From: an uncultured Collinsella sp. | GTDB taxonomy: Bacteria; Actinomycetota; Coriobacteriia; Coriobacteriales; Coriobacteriaceae | Reading direction: 5' to 3' | Assembly (NCBI GenBank): GCA_902497065.1 | Contig: CABVDH010000009.1 | Span: 10,944 to 74,943 of the forward strand | DNA length: 64,000 nt | Shown: positions 15,509-22,934 of the stretch, piece by piece | How positions within the stretch are numbered: the stretch's first letter is position 1 | Layout of the letters: each line of letters starts with the position of its first letter | Position numbers and translations under genes: made by a program | Notes under the pieces: generated by a model | Databases searched by the model: none | Told to the model about the DNA's origin: nothing | What the model saw: only the letters and a program-made list of their open reading frames with translations

Positions 15509-17242
15509 TTACATCTCACCGAGCATGATCCAGGCAGAGCTGTCCTGCGCGAGTCTGCCGTCTGCAAGCGCTGATGAGGTGAGCAGGACCCTGCCCGCCG
15601 GCAGCTCCACGGGTGCTGCACCGAAGTTCGTCACGCACGCCCAGCCGTTATCGCGGCGATAGGCGATGACGCCGCCCTCAGCGCCCTCGGCACCATCCGC
15701 AAGACCGGTGCGCCCGTCAAGATCGAGCCACGCAAGATCGTTGGCGCACCCGCGCAGCTTGCGCCGCAGCCAGAGGGCGTCACGATAGAGCGCAAGCATC
15801 GATGTCGGGTCCGTTTCTTCCCTATCGGCAGCATAATCGGAAAACCATGCAGGCTGCGGCAGATGGGGCGCCGCATCAGCGTCCGCCGGCGAAAACCCAA
15901 ACGATCAGCCCTGCGCGGGATCGTCCGCCGCTACCCACGGCAGGGGCACACGACAGCCGTCGCGCCCCTTCTCGCGCTTCGGTCCGCGCGTATTGGTTGC
16001 ACTGGGATCTTCGAGTGCAGTCCACGGGATATCAGCCACCTCAAAAAGACCGAGCTCCTCACCCTGATACACGTATGCCGAGCCCGGAAGCGCCAGTTCA
16101 AGCAAAAGGGCCGCCCGCGCGCGGCGCTCGCCGAGTTCACGGTCCTCGTCATAAGACGACCCGTCGCGTAAGAGCCAGTCGAGCGCAATCTGGTGGTAGC
16201 GCGTCGCCTTGATTTGCGGCAGGGCATAGCGCGTCGCCACGCGCGGCACGTCGTGGTTGGAGAGTACCCAGGTCGAGGCGGAATCGGATTCGATAGCTGC
16301 CTTCAAGCCCTCCTCGATTGCAGCGTGCATGTCATCATAGGTCCAAGTGGCCTTGGCAAACTCAAAGTTGAATGTCTGGCCAAGCTCGCTGGGACGCGCA
16401 TAGAGATACTGGCGCTCAGGCAGCACCCACGCCTCGGCAACGGCGCTGCGCGGCGGATTATAGCGGTCGAACACGCGGCGCCACTCGCGATAGATCTCGT
16501 GGACCTCGTTGCGGTCCCACAGCGGATGGGTGCCGTCGTCAACCATGTCATCGCCCTCGGCGAGATGCCACCGGTCGAGGTCATCGCGGTCGAGATCCTT
16601 GGCGAGACCGTGCGCCACATCGATGCGAAAGCCATCGACGCCTCGATCGCTCCAAAACGCCAGGACGTCGCAAAAGAACGCGTGAACCTCGGGGCATGAC
16701 CAGTCAAAGTCCGGCTGCTCGGGCGTAAACATGTGCAGATACCATTGACCGTCCGCAACACGCGTCCAGGCGGGGCCGCCAAAGTTGGCATTCCAATTGG
16801 TGGGAGGCAGCTCGCCATGCTCGCCGCGACCATCGCGGAAGATATAACGGGCGCGCTCGGGCGATCCGGGGCCGGCGGCAAGAGCGGCTTTGAACCAGGG
16901 GTGCTGGTTGGATGAATGGTTGGGCACGATATCGACGATGACCTTGATGCCGCGCGCGTGAGCCGCAGCGATCATGTCATCGAAGTCGTCAAGCGAGCCG
17001 AGACGTGGGTCGACATCGCAGTAGTCCGCCACATCATAGCCGCCATCGACAAGAGGCGAAGGGTAAAACGGGCTCAGCCAGATGGCCTCGATGCCCAGCC
17101 GCTCAAGATAGTCCATCTGCTGGGCAATGCCCGCGATATCGCCCAGACCCGAACCGGTCGAATCCTTAAACGAACGCGGGTAGATCTGATAGATCGCGGC
17201 ATCGGACATCCATGAGCGCGAAGAGGACTTTTCTGCAGCCAT
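15509..17242 (-). pseudogene. GH13 alpha-glucosidase-type gene interrupted by an in-frame TGA
   Basis: The complete frame would encode a 577-codon family 13 glycoside hydrolase acting on alpha-glucosides such as isomaltose or sucrose. The N-terminal part has AAIYQIYPRSFKDS and GIEAIWLSPFYPSP, the nucleophile Asp in GFRIDVAHG, the acid/base Glu in AVAEAWVLPE, and the transition-state pair in LSNHDVPRVA. TGA at 15905-15907 follows PWVAADDPAQG; without any frameshift the same frame continues SFGFSPADADAAPHLPQPAWF and the normal C-terminal beta domain to TAA 15509. It is therefore a single nonsense mutation, or a readthrough site. ATG 17242 follows GGGAGG. The truncated product would lose about 130 residues. 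Confidence 0.85.
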
Positions 17243-17433
17243 GGGGTGAGCCTCCCTTGCAACGAGGTTTTGCGAGATGCCCACGATGATACGCCCAAAG
17301 CTGTCATTCGAGGCAAACAACGCCACAGCCACACCCCAAAACGCTCGCTCCCTCTCGGGCTCGAGCCTCCTGGGACGAATCGATCGATTAGTGAAAAGAA
17401 CGGAAGACTCACTCCCCCGGCCACAACAGCGAG

Positions 17434-17532
17434 CGGGCTCCGGGCGCCCCAGGTTGCCGCGAAAGAGGAGGGAAGCGTACTTTATGTACGCGACCGACGA
17501 TTGAGGGGGCAAGATGGGGTGCCCGGGGCTCG
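17434..17532. repeat. Long imperfect palindrome, homologous to the one at 37181-37290
   Basis: Two arms of about 45-50 nt meet at a TTTAT loop (17481-17485), with GCGTAC/GTACGC at the tip and GGGC..CCCC blocks at the base. The left-arm segment 17440-17468 matches 37192-37220 at 22 of 29 positions, and the right-arm segment 17501-17528 matches 37255-37281 at about 22 of 28. This indicates a dispersed repeat family. Confidence 0.7.
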
Positions 17533-17549
17533 CGCAGCGTCAACAAAAA

Positions 17550-17571
17550 ACGCGGTTCGTTAGAACCGCGT
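17550..17571 (-). terminator. Terminator after tRNA-Gly copy 2
   Basis: ACGCGGTTC (17550-17558) pairs with GAACCGCGT (17563-17571), loop GTTA. The A-run 17545-17550 gives a U-tract on the minus strand. Confidence 0.88.
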
Positions 17572-17579
17572 AAGATAGT

Positions 17580-17655
17580 TGGAGCGGACAACGGGGCTCG
17601 AACCCGCGACCCCAACCTTGGCAAGGTTGTGCTCTACCAACTGAGCCATGTCCGC
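17580..17655 (-). tRNA. tRNA-Gly (GCC), copy 2
   Basis: Identical in the mature sequence to the copies at 15292 and 17806, with anticodon GCC and encoded CCA. It is the last tRNA of the Gly-Cys-Gly run, and no separate promoter is visible between it and tRNA-Cys. Confidence 0.96.
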
Positions 17656-17670
17656 ATATGTAAAACAAAA

Positions 17671-17688
17671 CGGGCGCCGGAGCGCCCG
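17671..17688 (-). terminator. Terminator-like hairpin between tRNA-Cys and tRNA-Gly copy 2
   Basis: CGGGCGC and GCGCCCG form a 7-bp stem with a 4-nt loop. On the minus strand TTTTGTTTTA follows. It lies inside the tRNA run, so it probably acts as a partial terminator or processing signal. Confidence 0.75.
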
Positions 17689-17697
17689 GATGTTGCC

Positions 17698-17771
17698 TGG
17701 AGGCGAAGCCCGGATTCGAACCGGGGGTAAAGGCTTTGCAGGCCTCTGCCTTACCACTTGGCCACTTCGCC
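17698..17771 (-). tRNA. tRNA-Cys (GCA)
   Basis: Acceptor GGCGAAG/CTTCGCC, anticodon loop CTGCAAA giving GCA, T-arm CCGG TTCGAAT CCGG, and encoded CCA. It lies between two identical tRNA-Gly genes. Confidence 0.95.
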
Positions 17772-17777
17772 GAAAAA

Positions 17778-17795
17778 GGACCGCCTAAACGGTCC
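17778..17795 (-). terminator. Terminator-like hairpin between tRNA-Gly copy 3 and tRNA-Cys
   Basis: GGACCG and CGGTCC form a 6-bp stem with loop CCTAAA, followed on the minus strand by TTTTTCG. The downstream tRNA has no visible promoter of its own, so readthrough must occur. Confidence 0.75.
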
Positions 17796-17805
17796 GGAAA
17801 TGCAA

Positions 17806-17881
17806 TGGAGCGGACAACGGGGCTCGAACCCGCGACCCCAACCTTGGCAAGGTTGTGCTCTACCAACTGAGCCATGTCCGC
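17806..17881 (-). tRNA. tRNA-Gly (GCC), copy 3
   Basis: The same mature sequence as the other two copies. It is the first tRNA of the Gly-Cys-Gly run and sits 12 bp after a -10 box. Confidence 0.96.
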
Positions 17882-17893
17882 TTGCGGGTTATT

Positions 17894-17941
17894 AATTTAC
17901 GCGAGTTATCCAAAAGACGCAAGTACTTTTTTCAAAAAAGT
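17894..17941 (-). promoter_or_regulatory. tRNA-Gly-Cys-Gly promoter with A/T palindrome
   Basis: -10 TAAATT (17894-17899), 17-bp spacer, -35 TTGCGT (17917-17922). Directly upstream is the palindrome ACTTTTTTCAAAAAAGT (17925-17941), identical to the one before tRNA-Leu. Confidence 0.78.
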
Positions 17942-17986
17942 TGCCGGCCGCGTGTTCTTGGTGGCTAAACGCGCTAAAGCGATTGG

Positions 17987-18733
17987 CTAGGCACGCGATT
18001 CCAGTGCTCCGCTAAATAGCTTCACCATCTGCACGCGCGTGCCGGTGCCGTCTGTGCGACGAGCAACCTCCACATTATCGACGAGCATACGCATAAGCTT
18101 GATACCACGGCCGCGTTCCTCAGATGCGACCGGTTCGCTCGCTCCATCGATAGAATAGCCGGCACCCCGATCAAGCACCTCAACCACGACGCGATCGCCA
18201 TAGGCCTGAACCGTCAGGACGCACCCGATACCGCCCGCATGGTCATAGGCATTACCCAGCGCCTCCCCCGACGCCAACGCGACATCGTAGCGCTCGTCGC
18301 GGCGCAACGGAAGCGATTCAAGGAGTTCGGCGATGCGATGTCGATAGTATGGAAGATTCTCGATACCCTGTCGGACCTCGACGCTCTTGCTCCATCGTGG
18401 CAACTCTCCCACCGGAATAGCGGGAATCGACTCACGCGCCGGACCCGCAACATGAAGGATGTCGACAAGTCGGGTAATCTCCAAAAAGCGAATGACCTCA
18501 TCGGAGGCGTTAACGAGCGAAAGCAGGCCCTCTCGCCTCATGAGCTCTCTGGCACGTGTAAGCAAAAACGCCAAACCCGTCGAGTCGATAAAGCCCACGG
18601 CCTGGCAATTGATGACAACGCGACGCACGCCCCGGTCGATCAGATTATCCAACCGTGGACGCAGCACGGACACCGAGGCGATGTCGACATCACCCGGTGG
18701 CGTCAAAACCGCTATGTCATTCCACTCATTCAT
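17987..18733 (-). CDS. Fused STAS and HATPase (antagonist and anti-sigma kinase-like) protein
   Basis: A 248-residue protein joining two partner-switching modules normally on separate chains. Residues about 1-100 form a STAS domain with the phospho-acceptor Ser in VGFIDSTGLAFLL, as in SpoIIAA/RsbV. Residues about 125-245 form a GHKL ATPase like SpoIIAB/RsbW, with the N-box ALASGEALGNAYDHA, the G1 box VEVLDRGAGYS and GRGIKLMRMLVD. The chosen ATG 18733 lacks a strong site; an earlier in-frame TTG is less likely. The gene follows a SpoIIE-type phosphatase on the same strand, so the phosphatase probably acts on the STAS serine. No sigma factor gene is nearby. Confidence 0.85.
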   Translation of the reverse strand: MNEWNDIAVLTPPGDVDIASVSVLRPRLDNLIDRGVRRVVINCQAVGFIDSTGLAFLLTRARELMRREGLLSLVNASDEVIRFLEITRLVDILHVAGPARESIPAIPVGELPRWSKSVEVRQGIENLPYYRHRIAELLESLPLRRDERYDVALASGEALGNAYDHAGGIGCVLTVQAYGDRVVVEVLDRGAGYSIDGASEPVASEERGRGIKLMRMLVDNVEVARRTDGTGTRVQMVKLFSGALESRA

Positions 18734-18814
18734 ACGACCATGGTTCCCCAAAAGAGCTCGCTCGATGCATACATATCTGCAGCTGCGCAGATTTTGCCCG
18801 TCAAGTATCGCGGT

Positions 18815-21160
18815 CTACGATCGACCCCGTAAAAACTCAAGGGAAACCAGCGCAATGTCATCGTCCAGCGCCGACTCGGTAAAGCGGTCAAGCTCTCCCA
18901 AGACCTTACCGCAGATTCCCGATACACCCTCACCCGAGACAGAGAGCAGAAGGTCACGAAGGCGCTGCTCGCCAAAGAAAACACCCGAGCGATCGCGTGC
19001 TTCGATTGTCCCGTCGGTATACATAAATAGCATGTCACCAGGAGCGAACGTAAACACGCCCGTCTCGTACACCATGCTCTCGAAGGCACCGATCACGCCC
19101 GATTGGCACCCAAGGAGCTCCACTTCTCCCCCTCGGGTTTCTCCGCCGCCAAGCGGCGTCGACGACGGCCTAATGACCATAGTGGGAGGATGTCCCGCAG
19201 AGCAATAGGTAGCGCGACCCGCTTTAAGATCGATCTTGGCGATAAACGCCGTCACAAACGTCTCGACCCTCGAAAAGCCCATGAGCATGCTATTGAGCGA
19301 GCGGGCCATGCGGGCAGGCCCCGCACCCTCCCAGGCATAGGCCGTCAGCGCCGTCTTGACGAGCGCTGACATCGACGCCGCCTCGATTCCTTTGCCAGAC
19401 ACATCACCCAGAATCATGACGGCGCAATCGTCGGGAAGACGGACAAGCGTATAAAAGTCGCCGCCGACCAACGCTGAATTCGTTGCAGAAAGGTATACCG
19501 AATCGGTCGCGATGCCCGGAACGTCACCAAGCGAATTTCTCATGCCAATCTGGAGGGTCTGAGCGATATGGCGCTCCTCGCGCTTTTGAGATTCGCCCTC
19601 GTAGATCAGTTCAAAGTCATGCGCCAAGTGCACCAAGTAGTCATATTCAAGGTCATCAATCGGCTCTTGACTACCATCACGAAGCAGCAGCGCGCGCGTC
19701 GTCGGCCCCTTAGCAACAGAAGCAGGAACAATCGCGTCGTTACTGTGCTTGCCATCACCCTCAGAGCGCGGGCGCCCCGCCTCGATGCCAGTGTCGACGT
19801 AGAGACCCTGGCAAGGCAGACCATGCGCCCTAAGCCAGCCTCCCATAGGCATCGATTCGTCAACGCGAGTTATACGGACATGTTTAAGGTCCTCGGCACT
19901 CGTGCCGCCCAAAACAGATGCCTCAAAGCCATCAGGGCCAGCCCCCAGACGTGCCGCTGGCGCCGTCGTGGAAAAGAAAAGCTTCTCGGGATCGTCCGGC
20001 AAAGCAACGCGACTGCCGCCTTCAAAATCTATGACATAGGAGTCCAGACTGGCGTCATACTCAACAGGGCAAAAATGGCAGTTGAGCATATTGCAGATCT
20101 CGGACGATACCGCCTGGGTAGCCGCGGCGGAATCGTCTAGAAAGGTAAACAACTCATCACGTAAGACATTGAGCGAGCGGCCAAGCTCGGCCGTGCGACG
20201 AGAGCGAAGGCTCGATGCCATGCCGACCAGCTGGATAGACAGGTAATCGCAAATGACCTCGAGCACGTTAACGTCATAGGCGAGCGGTGCCTGAGGACGC
20301 TTCCAACCAACTTCCAGCACGCCAAGGATCTGCGTACCGTAAAACACGGGAAGACAGATTTCGCTGCGGTACGGAGGCATATCCTGCACGCGCAGCAGGT
20401 GCTTAGAACGATTGTCCAGGTCCATGAACATACCGGAGGCGGCCCTATCACCCTCAAGGTCCTGTTGAATCGACAAGCGACAGGCGCGCGACTCGCGAAG
20501 AACATATGTCGGAATGCCAGCGCCATATGGCAAAAACTCGGGCAGGTAGCTGTCGTGCAGCTCCTTGGAAACACCGCGGAGCTTAAAGCCGCCGCTCTCA
20601 GAAAAATAGATAGCGGCACCCGAAGCATCGAGCGTTCCTACAAGCTGGTTCAAAACGGTATCTAACAAACTGGGCAGCTCATCGGAGCCCACCGTGCTCA
20701 TAATGACCGACAAAGTGCCCGAAAGGCGCTTATTCGCCACTCTAAGCTCCGAAAGCGCACGCTTGAGCTGACGGTCGTGCGAATACTGTTCTTCGATGCT
20801 ATGGAGTGCCACCAGAACGCGCGGCGCACGGCGGCCAAAGATTCGAGGCGGCGTAACCGAGCCGGCACAAACCAGGACGGGAATAAACGATCCGTCACTT
20901 AACTTGAGCATCAACTCGCTCTTTGTTCCATTGGTCTCAAAAGGAAGCCGATGCTCTGTCGCGCGTTCAAAAGCCGACGAGTACAGAACGTCTTTGACAT
21001 CACCGCCGATGACGTCAGCGCGTTCCTCGCACATCAGGTCGAGCAAACGATTATTCACATGCAGAATGGTTCCGTCGAGCTCACAGATGATGACAGCATC
21101 GCTCGTGATCTCGACCAGTTGGGCAACGTCTGCCCACTCGTTGCGCTCAAGCGTTTCCAT
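18815..21160 (-). CDS. PAS-GAF-PP2C (SpoIIE/RsbU-type) serine phosphatase
   Basis: A 781-residue cytosolic signalling phosphatase. The PAS domain lies in about residues 12-125 (ITSDAVIICELDGTILHVNN), GAF in about 160-320 (LPSLLDTVLNQLVGTLDASGAAIY), then a linker region and a C-terminal SpoIIE/PP2C domain from about 540. Its metal-binding Asp residues are in GGDFYTLVRLPDD, LGDVSGKGIEAASM, FMYTDGTIEARDR and DDDIALVSLEF. Such enzymes dephosphorylate STAS proteins to release sigma or other partners, and the STAS-HATPase gene lies just downstream. No membrane segment is evident. ATG 21160 has GGGG upstream; an in-frame GTG at 21172 is the alternative start. Confidence 0.9.
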   Translation of the reverse strand: METLERNEWADVAQLVEITSDAVIICELDGTILHVNNRLLDLMCEERADVIGGDVKDVLYSSAFERATEHRLPFETNGTKSELMLKLSDGSFIPVLVCAGSVTPPRIFGRRAPRVLVALHSIEEQYSHDRQLKRALSELRVANKRLSGTLSVIMSTVGSDELPSLLDTVLNQLVGTLDASGAAIYFSESGGFKLRGVSKELHDSYLPEFLPYGAGIPTYVLRESRACRLSIQQDLEGDRAASGMFMDLDNRSKHLLRVQDMPPYRSEICLPVFYGTQILGVLEVGWKRPQAPLAYDVNVLEVICDYLSIQLVGMASSLRSRRTAELGRSLNVLRDELFTFLDDSAAATQAVSSEICNMLNCHFCPVEYDASLDSYVIDFEGGSRVALPDDPEKLFFSTTAPAARLGAGPDGFEASVLGGTSAEDLKHVRITRVDESMPMGGWLRAHGLPCQGLYVDTGIEAGRPRSEGDGKHSNDAIVPASVAKGPTTRALLLRDGSQEPIDDLEYDYLVHLAHDFELIYEGESQKREERHIAQTLQIGMRNSLGDVPGIATDSVYLSATNSALVGGDFYTLVRLPDDCAVMILGDVSGKGIEAASMSALVKTALTAYAWEGAGPARMARSLNSMLMGFSRVETFVTAFIAKIDLKAGRATYCSAGHPPTMVIRPSSTPLGGGETRGGEVELLGCQSGVIGAFESMVYETGVFTFAPGDMLFMYTDGTIEARDRSGVFFGEQRLRDLLLSVSGEGVSGICGKVLGELDRFTESALDDDIALVSLEFLRGRS

Positions 21161-21190
21161 CGTGGACCCCACCGTCTATCGGTAACAAAA

Positions 21191-21208
21191 AAGCCTCCGA
21201 AGAGGCTT
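21191..21208 (-). terminator. Terminator of tRNA-Leu
   Basis: AAGCCTC (21191-21197) pairs with GAGGCTT (21202-21208), loop CGAA, with TTTTGTT following on the minus strand. Confidence 0.85.
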
Positions 21209-21219
21209 CTCAAATGCGA

Positions 21220-21309
21220 TGGTGTCGGAGGCGGGACTTGAACCCGCATGACCAAAAAGCGGTCACTAGCACCTCAAGCTAGCGCGTCTGCCAATTCCGC
21301 CACTCCGAC
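21220..21309 (-). tRNA. tRNA-Leu (GAG)
   Basis: A class II tRNA with acceptor GTCGGAG/CTCCGAC, anticodon stem CTAGC/GCTAG with loop TTGAGGT giving GAG, a long variable arm (TGACCGC...GGTCA), T-loop TTCAAGT and encoded CCA. Confidence 0.95.
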
Positions 21310-21366
21310 ATGCTATGTTGTTGATTAGCGGTTCGTTTTGTTGGACCCGCGCGTTCAACGAGGAAG

Positions 21367-21415
21367 ATAATAACCTATGATTCGAGAACTGTGCAAGCAC
21401 TTTTTTCAAAAAAGT
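21367..21415 (-). promoter_or_regulatory. tRNA-Leu promoter with A/T palindrome
   Basis: -10 TATTAT (21367-21372), 18-bp spacer, -35 TTGCAC (21391-21396). Directly upstream is ACTTTTTTCAAAAAAGT (21399-21415), the same 17 bp as before the tRNA-Gly-Cys-Gly run. Confidence 0.75.
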
Positions 21416-21456
21416 TTACGAATTTGTAAATGCGCAGGTAGACGCTTATGTCCGGT

Positions 21457-21575
21457 CCCGAATCGGTGTTGCCTCCCGGCGCGTCCTCGGGCATGAGCGA
21501 TATTTTGCTGCGCACTTCGTGCTGCAAAATATCGCTCCCCCTGCGGAATGCGCCGGGAGGCAACACCGATTCGGG
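21457..21575. repeat. 119-bp palindrome
   Basis: The outer arms are 26 bp and perfectly complementary (CCCGAATCGGTGTTGCCTCC... at 21457-21482 with 21550-21575). The inner arms are GAGCGATATTTTGC (21495-21508) with 21524-21537, and a GCAC/GTGC tip closes on TTC. The flanks extend the symmetry imperfectly. Confidence 0.88.
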
Positions 21576-21639
21576 GCCTGCAAATACGTACTTCAGGCAC
21601 AGTTCTCAAACATATTGTGGGGGCTGATGCAAATTTGGT

Positions 21640-21694
21640 GGCTCGGCTTTGCCGAGCCCTTATATGGGGAGGCCGGAGCTAAAGCTCCGGCCTC
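21640..21694. repeat. Two adjacent perfect hairpins
   Basis: GGCTCGGC-TTT-GCCGAGCC (21640-21658) is followed ten bases later by GAGGCCGGAGCT-AA-AGCTCCGGCCTC (21669-21694). Both lack a strong U-tract on either strand. Confidence 0.8.
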
Positions 21695-21759
21695 GCTCAA
21701 TTTCTTATTAAACTAAGTGACCGATCAGGGAATCGCACTCCCCCTGCCGAGTTACCGCA

Positions 21760-21891
21760 GGGCCCGTGCTGGACTTAGTTTTCAGAACATTCCGCAGACC
21801 AGGAAACCCCCTTATCCGCAGCTCCGAAGGAGCAGGATAAGGGGGTTTCCATGGTCGAGGACGTTCTGAAAACTAAGTCCAGCACGGGCCC
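21760..21891. repeat. 132-bp palindrome immediately after oppF
   Basis: The outer arms of 29 bp are perfect (GGGCCCGTGCTGGACTTAGT... at 21760-21788 with 21863-21891). The next arms are GGAAACCCCCTTATCC (21802-21817 with 21835-21850), and the tip is GCTCC-GAA-GGAGC (21821-21833). It starts 15 bp past the oppF stop and presumably terminates the opp transcript. Confidence 0.9.
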
Positions 21892-21905
21892 GGACAAACA
21901 ACCGA

Positions 21906-22934
21906 CTACAGGTCGATGTGCGATTCCTTGATCGGGAACGGCTCGGCGAAGTGGCACGCGCAGCAGTGGCCCGGGGCAACTTCCTTAAACTCAGGAAGCT
22001 TCTCGGAGCAGATACCCTGAGCGATCGGGCAGCGCGTGTGGAAACGGCAGCCGGTCGGCGGATCCAGCGGTGACGGCGGATCGCCGGCGAGGATGATGCG
22101 CTTGCGGGTCTTCTGGATATCAGGATCGGGAACCGGCACGGCAGACAGCAGCGACTGCGTGTACGGATGGTGAGGCTCGCTATAGAGCGTCTTCCAGTCC
22201 GAAACCTCGACCATCTTACCCAGATACATAACGGCAACGCGATCGGAGATGTGCTGTACGACGGACAGGTCGTGTGCGATAAACAGATACGCGGTACCGA
22301 ACTTGTCCTGCAGTTCCTTGAGCAGGTTCAGAACCTGGGCCTGAATGGACACATCCAGAGCGGATACCGGCTCGTCACAGATAATCAGCTTGGGCTTCAG
22401 CGCAAAAGCGCGGGCAATACCGACACGCTGACGCTGGCCGCCCGAGAACTCATGCGGATAGCGGTTGATGTGCTCGGGGTTCAGTCCAACGACGTCGAGA
22501 AGCTCACGGACGCGCTCAATGCGCTCCTCCTTGGTACCCACACCATGAATGGTCATGGGCTCGGAGACAATCTCACCGATGGTCATACGAGGGTTGAGCG
22601 AAGCATAAGGATCCTGGAAGATAAACTGCATCTCACGACGCATGTCCTTGATCTCATGCTTGCTCATCTCGGCAACATCTTTGCCCTGGAAGAACACCTT
22701 GCCGGCGGTCGGCTTGGTCAGACGCATGATAGTGCGGCCCGTGGTGGATTTACCGCAACCAGACTCGCCAACCAGACCAAAGGTCTCGCCAGGATAAATC
22801 TCAAAAGAGATGTCGTTTACAGCAGAGACGACGCGCTTGGAAAAACGCTTGGCGAACATGCCGGACTCTGCGGGAAACTCCTTGGAGAGGTGCTCGACCT
22901 TCAGCAGTGGAGTGCGCTCGTTATTGTCTGCCAT
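21906..22934 (-). CDS. oppF: Oligopeptide ABC transporter, ATP-binding subunit F
   Basis: The 342-residue second ATPase of a peptide importer. It has Walker A GLVGESGCGKSTTG, Q-loop FIFQDPYASLNPRM, signature EFSGGQRQRVGIARA and Walker B KLIICDEPVSALDVS. The C-terminal oligopeptide/dipeptide extension has the usual Cys set (CPIAQGICSEK...HCCACHF), which in this family can hold an iron-sulfur cluster. Its ATG follows the oppD stop directly. It is the last gene of oppABCDF and is followed by a 132-bp palindrome. Confidence 0.95.
   Translation of the reverse strand: MADNNERTPLLKVEHLSKEFPAESGMFAKRFSKRVVSAVNDISFEIYPGETFGLVGESGCGKSTTGRTIMRLTKPTAGKVFFQGKDVAEMSKHEIKDMRREMQFIFQDPYASLNPRMTIGEIVSEPMTIHGVGTKEERIERVRELLDVVGLNPEHINRYPHEFSGGQRQRVGIARAFALKPKLIICDEPVSALDVSIQAQVLNLLKELQDKFGTAYLFIAHDLSVVQHISDRVAVMYLGKMVEVSDWKTLYSEPHHPYTQSLLSAVPVPDPDIQKTRKRIILAGDPPSPLDPPTGCRFHTRCPIAQGICSEKLPEFKEVAPGHCCACHFAEPFPIKESHIDL

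Larger units (their letters stand above)
17243..17579. other. Intergenic region upstream of the GH13 gene
   Basis: The 337 bp hold the upstream region of the GH13 gene, including a 12-bp palindrome AATCGATCGATT at 17378-17389 that could be an operator, a long imperfect palindrome (17434-17532) and the terminator of tRNA-Gly copy 2. No gene is seen. The open frame continuing upstream of the GH13 start crosses the palindrome and lacks a start signal. Confidence 0.55.
21310..21905. other. Gene-free region of tandem hairpins between tRNA-Leu and oppF
   Basis: The 596 bp contain the tRNA-Leu promoter (21367-21415) followed by four successive inverted repeats at 21457-21575, 21640-21658, 21669-21694 and 21760-21891. 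No protein gene or known RNA was recognised. Confidence 0.75.

Noticed and set aside
15905..15907. Selenocysteine or programmed recoding at the GH13 TGA
   Set aside because: No bacterial SECIS-like hairpin directly after the TGA was evident, and family 13 enzymes have no redox residue at this position. A nonsense mutation is simpler.
17580..17881. The repeated tRNA-Gly sequences as a CRISPR-like or mobile repeat array
   Set aside because: The repeats are full tRNA genes with encoded CCA, with different spacers that carry terminators and tRNA-Cys. No integrase is nearby.
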